A stretch of 8,182 bases of DNA, from assembly GCA_040753915.1 (NCBI GenBank), contig JBFMDN010000116.1:1-8182 (forward strand). Direction: 5' to 3'. Made by a program: the position numbers and the translations under genes. The stretch's first letter is position 1; each line of letters opens with the position of its first letter. A model generated the notes under the pieces. It was given only the letters and a program-made list of their open reading frames with translations, did not search any database and had not been told where the DNA came from. The DNA comes from JBFMDN01 sp040753915 (GTDB lineage: Bacteria > Desulfobacterota > Desulfomonilia > Desulfomonilales > Desulfomonilaceae). Positions 1-5,260 of the stretch are shown one piece after another.

Positions 1-128
1 AGACATACGTTTGGAGGGGGAGTGCCACACGACCCAAAAACGACCTCATGCGTAGGCCACAGACGCTTGCATGAGAAGATTACAGGGTCCACACGACCCA
101 CACGTCATCGTAGACCGTGGATTCTGGT
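1..128 (+). repeat. Palindrome-rich dispersed repeat, copy A (cut by window edge)
   Basis: Positions 44-128 match the reverse complement of 4123-4207 without gaps at about 74 of 85 bases by hand count. Weaker similarity continues leftward to the window start, where the partner continues to about 4258. The core has a short dyad, GGGTC-CACAC-GACCC at 85-99, and a larger imperfect one, CTCATGC at about 46-52 against GCATGAG at about 69-75. No coding potential is visible. It could be a MITE-like or REP-like intergenic element. The left end may lie outside the window. Confidence 0.8.
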
Positions 129-140
129 CGCTGACATCGC

Positions 141-169
141 TTGACTCCTTCCGATAATGGGATTATCAC
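141..169 (+). promoter_or_regulatory. Possible promoter with overlapping palindrome, right flank of repeat A
   Basis: TTGACT (141-146) is followed after 17 bases by the weak -10-like TATCAC (164-169). A perfect inverted repeat, GATAAT-GGG-ATTATC (153-167), lies over the spacer and the -10. The TTGACT is 13 bases beyond the repeat core, exactly as at copy B, where a much better promoter drives brnT. No recognisable gene follows, so this may be a relic. Confidence 0.3.
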
Positions 170-472
170 ATGACGACACAGAGACAACGCTCAAGAGGTC
201 TCGCCTTGCCGGCGCTGTTGAGATATATTCCAATTCCTCGGGCTATACGGTTTTCGTGTTGCACATGCCTGCAATCGCCCGTTCCCGGGTCTTTCATCAT
301 CGCGCCACTGAGGTTACTCTATCAAGCAACCGATTCCCTTTTTCCTGAATCCACCAGATGTCTCTGGCATCCAGTATTCCAGAATGTCCTGTCACAAATC
401 AGAGAGATTAGCGTGCACGGACCCATGAATAACGTCCGTAAGCGATTATTCAATGAAATCAATAAGGATCTA

Positions 473-497
473 AGCGCTCCCCTGTAAGAGGAGCGCT
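473..497. repeat. Stem-loop upstream of the Fe-S gene
   Basis: AGCGCTCC (473-480) pairs perfectly with GGAGCGCT (490-497) around a 9-base loop. No T-run follows, so it is not a canonical terminator. It lies 64 bases before the Fe-S gene start and could be a leader structure or a remnant terminator of something upstream. Confidence 0.45.
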
Positions 498-561
498 GCG
501 AGGATGACCGGCACCCCAAAAGGTGTCCAATTCACTCGTAGGGAAGAACTGAGGACAAAAC

Positions 562-1101
562 ATGTTGATAGAAGACTACAATCTCGAAATCGAGGTGTCC
601 ACCCACAGCGCGCAAGAATTCGAGTATGAAGCCACAGCGCGACTTCCCGTAGATATACGTCAAGTCCTGCCGTACCTGAATGCCAAGCTGCGCAACGGAA
701 CATACCTCCCTGAAGTGCCTGCCTTCTCTTGGCGAAAAGATGAACACAAAATAGCCTTCTGGCCTGATCGAATAGCTGTTGACCATCTGGAGAGCCGAGA
801 ACAGGCAAAGAGCTTTCTGGAAGAACTCGTTAAATTGGTAAATGACGTTTGGGATGGCCGCGAGCAAATAGAGCCGGAGATCACAAGCCGCGAGAACCTG
901 CAGCCCCTGGAGCTTTATCGCCTCCTTCCTCGCACAAACTGCAAGAGCTGTGGGGAAGCCAGTTGCTTCAACTTCGCTCTCAAATTGGCAGCGGGTCAGA
1001 TCGAGCTGGAAAAATGCGAACCCCTGTTTGTGGAGCTCGACTACCAAGAACACAGAGCACAGATCGAGTCTCTCATGGCTACCAAGAGGCCCCTGCTTTG
1101 A
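562..1101 (+). CDS. [4Fe-4S] cluster-binding protein, CODH/ACS gamma-subunit-like Fe-S domain
   Basis: This is a 179-residue soluble protein. The C-terminal part (about 118-156) has LLPRTNCKSCG followed by further cysteines: C127-x2-C130-x4-C135-x16-C152. That spacing is that of the 'FeS' domain in the corrinoid iron-sulfur protein of CO dehydrogenase/acetyl-CoA synthase and related electron carriers, so it should ligate one [4Fe-4S] cluster. Residues 1-115 form a separate acidic alpha/beta-looking region with no motif I can assign. They resemble, from memory, stand-alone Fe-S proteins of anaerobes that carry this domain. AGGA at 552-555, six bases before the ATG, supports the start. The GH3 gene begins 17 bases after the stop, so the two are probably co-transcribed. 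A redox or C1-metabolism role is inferred; the physiological partner is unknown and no CODH/ACS subunits are in the window. Confidence 0.85.
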   Translation: MLIEDYNLEIEVSTHSAQEFEYEATARLPVDIRQVLPYLNAKLRNGTYLPEVPAFSWRKDEHKIAFWPDRIAVDHLESREQAKSFLEELVKLVNDVWDGREQIEPEITSRENLQPLELYRLLPRTNCKSCGEASCFNFALKLAAGQIELEKCEPLFVELDYQEHRAQIESLMATKRPLL

Positions 1102-1118
1102 GTTAAGTGGTCTGAACG

Positions 1119-2450
1119 ATGAAACTTCTTCTTGCTGTGTTGAAACTCCTCATAGCTCTCGTGCTTGTGCCCTTGGCTCTAGATTGGCGGTCTCCCCTCC
1201 TGGCTTTCGTGCGTCAGTGGGCGCTGATCGGATTAATCGCTGTGCCGCTCGTCCTGATCTTCGCTGAGGTCCTGGCTCTGCGAGCTGCAAAGCCCGGGGA
1301 GCGGGTGCTCAAGGTGTTGAATACCTTGGGGTTACTCCTGGCTGTGGCTGCATTGACTGCCACTGTGGCGACCGAGGCTCGTTTTCAGTGGACTCGGCAC
1401 CAAGTGTTGCACGCAGATCCCGCCCGACTGGAAAAACTAGGGCGTCATGTAGTCGTAGGCTACCAGGATCTCTCAGAAGTGAAGGAACTAGTCAGACTGC
1501 GGGCTATCACAGGTGTCTTCGTTTCGACTCGCAATATTCTAGACAAGACCATTGCGGAGGCCCGGACGGAAATTCAGTCCTTGCAGAATGAGCGGCAGAA
1601 ACAAGGCTTGCCTCCTCTGTGGGTTGCCACTGACCAGGAAGGCGGAGTTGTGTCGCGAGTGTCTCCACCACTTGCTCGCATGCCGCCCATCTCGGAGATC
1701 ATAGAACGCCATCCGGATCCAGCCCAACGCGAAAAGCGGGTTCGACAATATGCACTGAGACAAGGCCGTGAGCTTTCAGCGCTCGGAATCAATCTGAACT
1801 TCGCGCCTGTGGTCGACCTGAACTATCAGATCAGGAATCCCCAGGACCGCTTCACGCGAATACATCTACGAGCAATTTCCAGCGATCCGGCCGTTGTCGC
1901 TCAGGTGGCAGGCTGGTACTGTTCCGCTCTGGCAGAGTCAGGCGTCCTGGGTACTCTGAAGCATTTCCCCGGACTAGGCCGGGTGTTCGAGGATACCCAT
2001 GCTGGATGCGCCACTCTGGCCACTCCCTTAGAAGAGCTGTCTAACACTGACTGGGTGCCGTTCCGGACGCTGATGGGTCAAGGCAACGCTTTCACCATGC
2101 TGAGTCATGTGCGATTGGCCGCGATAGACGCCGACAGGCCGGTGTCAATCTCTCCCCGGGTTGTCTCCGGTCTTCTGCGTGGTAAGTGGAAGTATGACGG
2201 AGTGCTGATTACCGACGATTTCAGCATGAGTGCGGTCTATCGAAGCTCCGTCGGCATCGAAAACGGGAGCATAGACGCATTAAATGCCGGAGTCGATTTG
2301 ATCCTAATCAGTTGGGATGCTGATCAGTACTATCGCGTGATGCACGCTCTGCTGGAAGCTGACCGGGATGGGAAGCTAAATCCGGACGCCCTGATGCACA
2401 GCCATCGGCGGCTCGAGCGAGCACGTCAGGGCTTATCGCAGAAGCGCTAG
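1119..2450 (+). CDS. Membrane-anchored family 3 glycoside hydrolase (beta-N-acetylhexosaminidase-like)
   Basis: This 443-residue protein starts with three hydrophobic segments (about 2-21, 33-54 and 66-86), followed by a GH3 N-terminal TIM-barrel domain (about 100-440). Visible motifs are DQEGG (172-176), KHFPGLG (281-287), the D292-T-H294 pair matching the Asp-His general acid/base dyad of NagZ-type enzymes, and ITDDFSM (364-370), in which D366 is the expected nucleophile. NagZ relatives remove terminal beta-GlcNAc from muropeptides or glycans. Cytoplasmic NagZ is about 340 residues with no membrane part, so the roughly 90-residue anchor is the notable addition. It suggests tethering, probably with the domain outside the cytoplasm. 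KHFPGLG replaces the usual KHFPGHG, losing one conserved His outside the catalytic dyad. The ATG has only a weak upstream Shine-Dalgarno, consistent with coupling to the Fe-S gene 17 bases upstream. The family is secure; the substrate is inferred. Confidence 0.9.
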   Translation: MKLLLAVLKLLIALVLVPLALDWRSPLLAFVRQWALIGLIAVPLVLIFAEVLALRAAKPGERVLKVLNTLGLLLAVAALTATVATEARFQWTRHQVLHADPARLEKLGRHVVVGYQDLSEVKELVRLRAITGVFVSTRNILDKTIAEARTEIQSLQNERQKQGLPPLWVATDQEGGVVSRVSPPLARMPPISEIIERHPDPAQREKRVRQYALRQGRELSALGINLNFAPVVDLNYQIRNPQDRFTRIHLRAISSDPAVVAQVAGWYCSALAESGVLGTLKHFPGLGRVFEDTHAGCATLATPLEELSNTDWVPFRTLMGQGNAFTMLSHVRLAAIDADRPVSISPRVVSGLLRGKWKYDGVLITDDFSMSAVYRSSVGIENGSIDALNAGVDLILISWDADQYYRVMHALLEADRDGKLNPDALMHSHRRLERARQGLSQKR

Positions 2451-2637
2451 GAAGGCGGCGAGCAGCTTCATGGCCAACGGCCGGCATCTTGTCTCCCCAC
2501 ATCGCAGCCCCGCAGGATTGTCGAGAGCGGAGGGGGCGAGCTCGGGTGAAAGGGGTATCATAGCGGTGCCTGACGAGAATGCTGTCGGGACTGCCAAATA
2601 ACGTGATGTGAGAAGCAAGACACTCTTGGGAACCAAC

Positions 2638-3266
2638 ATGCAGGAAACGCAATCAATCAGCCGCTGCCCCTGGGTGGATCTCACGAAGCCGGACTACGTG
2701 GCATATCACGATGAGGAGTGGGGCGTCCCTGTCCATGAAGACCGGCGCCTATTCGAATACCTCATACTGGAAGGGGCTCAGGCCGGTTTGAGCTGGTATA
2801 CGTGTTGCGAAAGCGGGAGAATTATCGCATCGCATTCGATCACTTTGACCCCCAAAAGGTAGCCCGGTATGACGAGCAAAAGGTGCAGCAGCTTCTCGCA
2901 AATCCCGGAATTATCCGAAACAAAGCCAAGATCCTCGCGGCAATCAACAACGCCAGACGATTCCTAGAGATACAGAACGAATTCGGGAGCTTCGACTCCT
3001 ACATCTGGAGATTCGTTGACGGGAGACCACTGGTAAACGAGCTCAAGGATCTGGCGGATTACCCTGCAACAAGCCCCGAATCGGATGCGCTGAGCAAAGA
3101 CCTGCGTCATAGAGGCTTCAAATTCGTCGGATCAACAGTGTGTTATGCGCACATGCAGGCAACGGGAATGGTGAACGATCATACGATCACCTGCTTCCGA
3201 AGACAGGAGATCGTTGAGAGATACGCAGGAAAATTCTCCCCGCGTTCGCGGTTGTCGGTGAAGTGA
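2638..3266 (+). pseudogene. tag: DNA-3-methyladenine glycosylase I, frameshifted
   Basis: Tag excises 3-methyladenine from alkylated DNA as the first step of base-excision repair. The first frame (2638 to about 2802) gives residues 1-55, with C10, H24, AYHDEEWG, and E45 in LEGAQAGLSW. The rest reads in the next frame from 2802, giving VLRKRENYR, NPGIIRNKAKI, SDALSKDLRHRGFKFVG and VNDHTITC. At 2801-2804 the sequence ACGTG stands where ACGGTG is needed, so one G is missing. With it restored the protein is 209 residues. The four expected zinc ligands (C10, H24, H182, C186 in the repaired numbering) and the catalytic Glu are all present. The break is therefore recent or a sequencing error. GGGA about 10 bases upstream favours the ATG at 2638 over the GTG at 2608. 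As written, only a truncated N-terminal peptide would be made. Confidence 0.9.
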
Positions 3267-3279
3267 CGTGGAGGGGTTA

Positions 3280-3313
3280 GGGGCTGCCTGGACCCTATAG
3301 GTCCGCCCCAAAA
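3280..3313. terminator. Stem-loop after tag, possible shared terminator
   Basis: GGGGC (3280-3284) pairs with GCCCC (3305-3309), and inside it GGACC (3290-3294) pairs with GGTCC (3300-3304) around CTATA. The left strand has a 5-base bulge. AAAA follows on the plus strand, which reads as TTTT before the hairpin on the minus strand. It lies between the convergent 3' ends of tag and brnA and could stop either transcript, but it lacks a T-tract in the downstream position. Confidence 0.4.
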
Positions 3314-3406
3314 GGACTTGGTTCGAGAAGAGCGTCATCGTGTGCTCGCCTTCGGGGCCAAATGCCTCTGCAATTGAAACGCGACACCTCAATTGTCACT
3401 CTTGCA

Positions 3407-3446
3407 CAAGTGTCCCCCCAATCCGTTAGCAGAATTTGGGCACTTG
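3407..3446. repeat. Inverted repeat downstream of brnA
   Basis: CAAGTG (3407-3412) pairs with CACTTG (3441-3446), with partial inner pairing of the CCCAAT stretch with ATTTGGG. It lies 24 bases after the brnA stop in the minus-strand direction. It could help end the toxin-antitoxin transcript, although no T-run follows. Confidence 0.3.
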
Positions 3447-3469
3447 CTGCCCGACAGTCAACGCCGCAA

Positions 3470-3757
3470 TCACGGCTTATCGCCTACCGGCATGCACCCG
3501 AGCTCTTCCTCGATGCGCTCCGCGAGGAAGATCTTCAACAATGACTGGTACGGGACATCTCTCTTGTGCGCCAGCATTTTCAGGTCATCGAGCATTGTTT
3601 CAGGAAGCCTGACAGAAATCGTCCTGGTTGATGGCTTCAGGTTGGGGAATCTCATTCGCTTCGCCTTTTCCCAATTGACATGCTCGGTCGAGTCATGGCT
3701 TGCCCAGAAGTCACGTTCCTGTTCTTCATTCTCGAATCTCGGGATCTTTTTTTTCAT
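3470..3757 (-). CDS. brnA: CopG-type (BrnA-like) antitoxin
   Basis: This 95-residue protein is the predicted antitoxin of the BrnT toxin encoded just upstream. Residues 1-40 form the charged segment typical of the CopG-antitoxin family (IPRFENEEQERDFW, then VNWEKAKRMRFPNL). Residues about 45-86 look like a ribbon-helix-helix DNA-binding unit: RTISVRLPETMLDDLKML, then a helix with VPYQSLLKIFLAERIEEE. In this family the N-terminal or central part neutralises BrnT and the RHH dimer represses the operon. The ATG lies inside the end of brnT (32-base overlap), with AGAGAGG about 10 bases before it, indicating translational coupling. The toxin-first order is normal for BrnTA. No defect is visible. 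Confidence 0.88.
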   Translation of the reverse strand: MKKKIPRFENEEQERDFWASHDSTEHVNWEKAKRMRFPNLKPSTRTISVRLPETMLDDLKMLAHKRDVPYQSLLKIFLAERIEEELGCMPVGDKP

Positions 3758-4046
3758 TGTAAATCCGCCTCTCTTTCCGATTCATGTCGCGGGCTGAAAT
3801 GACACGGATTCTGTCGCCCCGGACGGTGAACACCACAAACAGCCAGCGGCCTTTATCGGTGTGCCCCAATGCGAAGTATCGGCTTTCGATCTTCGAGTGC
3901 TTTGAATCGTCTCCTACGACGAGAGGGAGATTGAAGAAAACCTGTTCGCATTCCAATCGAGAAACAGTATGTCTAATCCAGTTCTTATCCGCATTTCCTT
4001 TGTCCCAGTCAAACCCGGCGCATTGGGTCAGCTTATCGAGCTCCAC
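3726..4046 (-). CDS. brnT: BrnT family type II toxin (predicted ribonuclease)
   Basis: This 106-residue protein has the typical BrnT layout: the opening GFDWDKGNADKNWIRHTVS, then ECEQVFF, a central YFALGHTDKGRWLFVVF strand pair, RVISARDMNRKERRIY, and a short charged tail. BrnT toxins have a RelE-like fold and cleave RNA, stopping translation under stress until BrnA rebinds. The GTG start at 4046 is preceded by GCGGGAAG about four bases upstream and places the conserved FDWD at residues 12-15, as expected. The stop lies inside brnA. Expression should be controlled from the palindromic promoter at 4067-4110. The reading frame is intact with no truncation, so the module may be functional. RNase activity is family knowledge, not visible in the sequence. 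Confidence 0.9.
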   Translation of the reverse strand: MELDKLTQCAGFDWDKGNADKNWIRHTVSRLECEQVFFNLPLVVGDDSKHSKIESRYFALGHTDKGRWLFVVFTVRGDRIRVISARDMNRKERRIYNEKKDPEIRE

Positions 4047-4066
4047 GTTCTTCCCGCTTTCTCAAC

Positions 4067-4110
4067 TACATTCTCACAGAATGTATATTCCGTCCATATA
4101 CATAAGTCAA
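4067..4110 (-). promoter_or_regulatory. brnTA promoter with two overlapping operator palindromes
   Basis: Read on the minus strand, TTGACT (4110-4105) is separated by 17 bases from TATACA (4087-4082), a near-consensus sigma70 promoter. Two perfect palindromes cover it. ATGTATAT-N7-ATATACAT (4081-4103) fills the spacer and -10. TACATTCT-N3-AGAATGTA (4067-4085) covers the -10 and the likely start site. The two share positions 4081-4085. RHH antitoxins bind such dyads, so autoregulation by BrnA (alone or with BrnT) is the natural inference. The brnT GTG lies 20 bases beyond the second palindrome. Confidence 0.8.
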
Positions 4111-4122
4111 GAGGAACAACCA

Positions 4123-4258
4123 ACCACAACCCACGGTCTACGCTGACGTGTGGGTCGTGTGGACCATGTAAGCTTCTCATGCAGGGGTCTGCGACCAACG
4201 TATGAGGACCACACAGGGTCCACTCGACTCCTACGTCAAAGCAGACAGTGAATTCCGG
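4123..4258 (-). repeat. Palindrome-rich dispersed repeat, copy B
   Basis: Positions 4123-4207 match 44-128 in inverted orientation (about 74 of 85 bases, no gaps). The whole copy is an imperfect palindrome centred near 4191: about 29 of 40 bases of the right half (from 4219) also match copy A in direct orientation. Short dyads are GGGTC-GTGTG-GACC (4152-4165) and GGACC-ACACAG-GGTCC (4206-4221). It fills the space between the brnT promoter and the hicB promoter. Confidence 0.8.
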
Positions 4259-4287
4259 TTGAACTAAGCATTGGGCTGTGGTACTGT
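4259..4287 (+). promoter_or_regulatory. hicB promoter, possibly giving a leaderless transcript
   Basis: TTGAAC (4259-4264), a 17-base spacer and TACTGT (4282-4287) resemble a sigma70 promoter. The -10 ends only six bases before the hicB ATG at 4294, so transcription would begin at or very near the start codon. No Shine-Dalgarno is visible in the 20 bases upstream, which fits leaderless translation. Confidence 0.45.
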
Positions 4288-4293
4288 GAAATC

Positions 4294-4485
4294 ATGAAAA
4301 CGGTGCGTTATATATATTGGCAGGATGAAGAGATGTGGCTCGGGGACATTGAGGAATTTCCGGACTACATGACACAGGGAGAAACGCTGGAGGAGCTTCA
4401 AGAAAACCTCAGGGACATCTACAACGACCTTTCCGGGGGCAAAATTCCCGGGGTGCGTCGTGTAGCTGAGCTCCGGATGGCATGA
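4294..4485 (+). CDS. hicB: HicB family antitoxin, now without an intact HicA
   Basis: This 63-residue protein matches the short HicB antitoxins: an N-terminal strand-rich half (KTVRYIYWQDEEMWLGDIEEF), then PDYMTQGETLEELQENL leading into the helix, and a GGKIPGVRRVAEL tail. Such HicB proteins are partially degraded RNase-H-fold antitoxins that block HicA mRNA interferase; this short class has no obvious separate DNA-binding domain. The stop overlaps the next start as ATGA (4482-4485), the usual hicB-hicA coupling. Downstream, hicA is recognisable for only seven or so codons, so this copy is probably an orphan that could still neutralise HicA toxins encoded elsewhere. The reading frame has no internal damage. 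Confidence 0.88.
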   Translation: MKTVRYIYWQDEEMWLGDIEEFPDYMTQGETLEELQENLRDIYNDLSGGKIPGVRRVAELRMA

Positions 4486-4649
4486 AACGGTTGGAGCTCA
4501 TCTGGCAGAGTGAGCGGACCGATTCATCGTCGGTGACCGCCATTCGAAGGCTTTGCACTGACCCCTTACCATGTTTACGGGAGGCGTTTTGCTATGTCCA
4601 CCCGAGATGCGGGTGTTTGGCGATTGCTCCGGGCCACTCTATCTGTTAA
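4482..4649 (+). pseudogene. hicA: Truncated hicA toxin remnant
   Basis: A frame opens in the ATGA overlap with hicB and begins MKRLELI, matching the start of HicA toxins that usually follow this HicB type. After codon 7 the similarity stops. The continuation to the TAA at 4647-4649 lacks the Gly-Cys, GGKH (catalytic His) and PVPRH motifs expected of HicA. The gene has therefore been replaced after its first codons by unrelated DNA. The 55-residue frame is unlikely to be a toxin. Confidence 0.6.
4599..4618 (+). terminator. Weak stem-loop after the hicB remnant
   Basis: CACCCG (4599-4604) pairs perfectly with CGGGTG (4610-4615) around AGATG and is followed by TTT. The stem and T-run are short, so termination efficiency would be low. 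Confidence 0.3.
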
Positions 4650-4792
4650 AGTGAACATATAATATGAGTGCTCCAGCCCCCACACCCGCTTGTGCTCAAC
4701 GAGCGGTGTAGGGAGCGAAGGAAAATGGTTGGGGGTGTGGGCAGCCTTTTCGAAAGTGTCTCAAAAGCATGCAGTCCGTGATAGTCGTGGCA

Positions 4793-4883
4793 CACCCCCT
4801 CACCCTGACCCTCTCCCCCGAAGCGGGCGAGAGGGGATTCTTCAGGCTCCCTCTCCCTCTGGGAGAGGGTTGGGGTGAGGGTG
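4793..4883. repeat. CCCTCACCC/GGGTGAGGG palindromic intergenic repeat
   Basis: The left arm, CACCCCCTCACCCTGACC followed by CTCTCCC (4793-4817), is nearly complementary to GGGAGAGGGTTGGGGTGAGG and on (4861-4883). Inside is a perfect 9-base hairpin, CCCTCTCCC-TCT-GGGAGAGGG (4849-4869), and a second small hairpin around 4811-4834. From memory, near-identical elements are scattered through intergenic regions of many bacterial genomes. A terminator, REP-like or mRNA-stabilising role is possible. Confidence 0.8.
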
Positions 4884-5247
4884 CCTTTTCATGCATCGAC
4901 GCTCAATCGTGCTACGATTTTTTGTATGTCCCGAGTTCTGAGACATTTTCTTTCGCCTTTCCCCTGATCAGAGTGCTGTTGCCCCGCACGATGTGCCCAT
5001 CTCCGATGCGTAAAGAATTCGGAGCGGGGCTCGCTTCTTCGTTTGAACCGTGAAACGGAAGCCACTACGCCTTGCGTTCCGGCTCTGGCTAACGCTTTAG
5101 CGCACAAACGATTCGTCCGCCTCCCGAGAATCACGCGACCACGCTGATCCCGTGTTGAAACCTCCTCCAGAGCCCCGACGCAAGACTGACTACACCATAT
5201 ACGGGGGAAATGGTGGTTGGTTGGTGCAAGAAAACGAAGGCCCAGAA

Positions 5248-5253
5248 GGGAGG
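5248..5253 (+). promoter_or_regulatory. Ribosome binding site deciding the FBP aldolase start
   Basis: GGGAGG lies seven bases before the ATG at 5261. The upstream in-frame start at 5210 would add 17 residues that precede the conserved family N-terminus and has no such site, so 5261 is preferred. Confidence 0.8.
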
Positions 5254-5260
5254 CTTAGCC

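Larger units (their letters stand above)
129..561. other. 433-base gap between repeat A and the Fe-S gene, no convincing gene
   Basis: Two overlapping reading frames here (157-348 and 170-487) resemble no family I know and have composition typical of chance frames. Visible signals are a TTGACT box at 141-146, a perfect palindrome GATAAT-GGG-ATTATC at 153-167, and a stem-loop at 473-497. The gap could hold the leader of the downstream operon and a decayed gene, but nothing identifies either. Confidence 0.5.
4650..5260. other. 611-base non-coding stretch before the FBP aldolase gene
   Basis: No frame here resembles a protein; those present are low-complexity readings through the palindromic repeat. 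It contains a perfect TATAAT at 4658-4663 without a clear -35, the CCCTCACCC palindromic repeat (4793-4883), and a small dyad GCTAA-CGCT-TTAGC near 5088-5101. I cannot assign a confident promoter for the aldolase gene within it. Confidence 0.6.

Noticed and set aside
170..487. 105-codon open frame starting near the TTGACT box beside repeat A
   Set aside because: No family motif, no Shine-Dalgarno, composition like a chance frame, and it overlaps another unrelated frame at 157-348. Recorded only as a gap.
532..1053. Long minus-strand frame opposite the Fe-S gene
   Set aside because: It is the antisense shadow of a gene with clear cysteine-motif evidence and a good ribosome binding site.
2801..2804. 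Programmed ribosomal frameshift in tag
   Set aside because: There is no slippery heptamer or downstream pseudoknot visible, and Tag is not known to use recoding; a one-base deletion is simpler.
3317..3330. GGTTCGA resembling a tRNA T-arm
   Set aside because: The flanking bases do not pair into a T-stem and no acceptor or anticodon stem surrounds it.
1..4258. CRISPR interpretation of the GGGTC-CACAC-GACCC repeats
   Set aside because: The copies are few, inverted and unequally spaced, with no regular spacers and no cas genes.
4658..4663. Perfect TATAAT
   Set aside because: No matching -35 at 16-18 bases and no gene for about 600 bases downstream; probably chance in an AT-rich patch.
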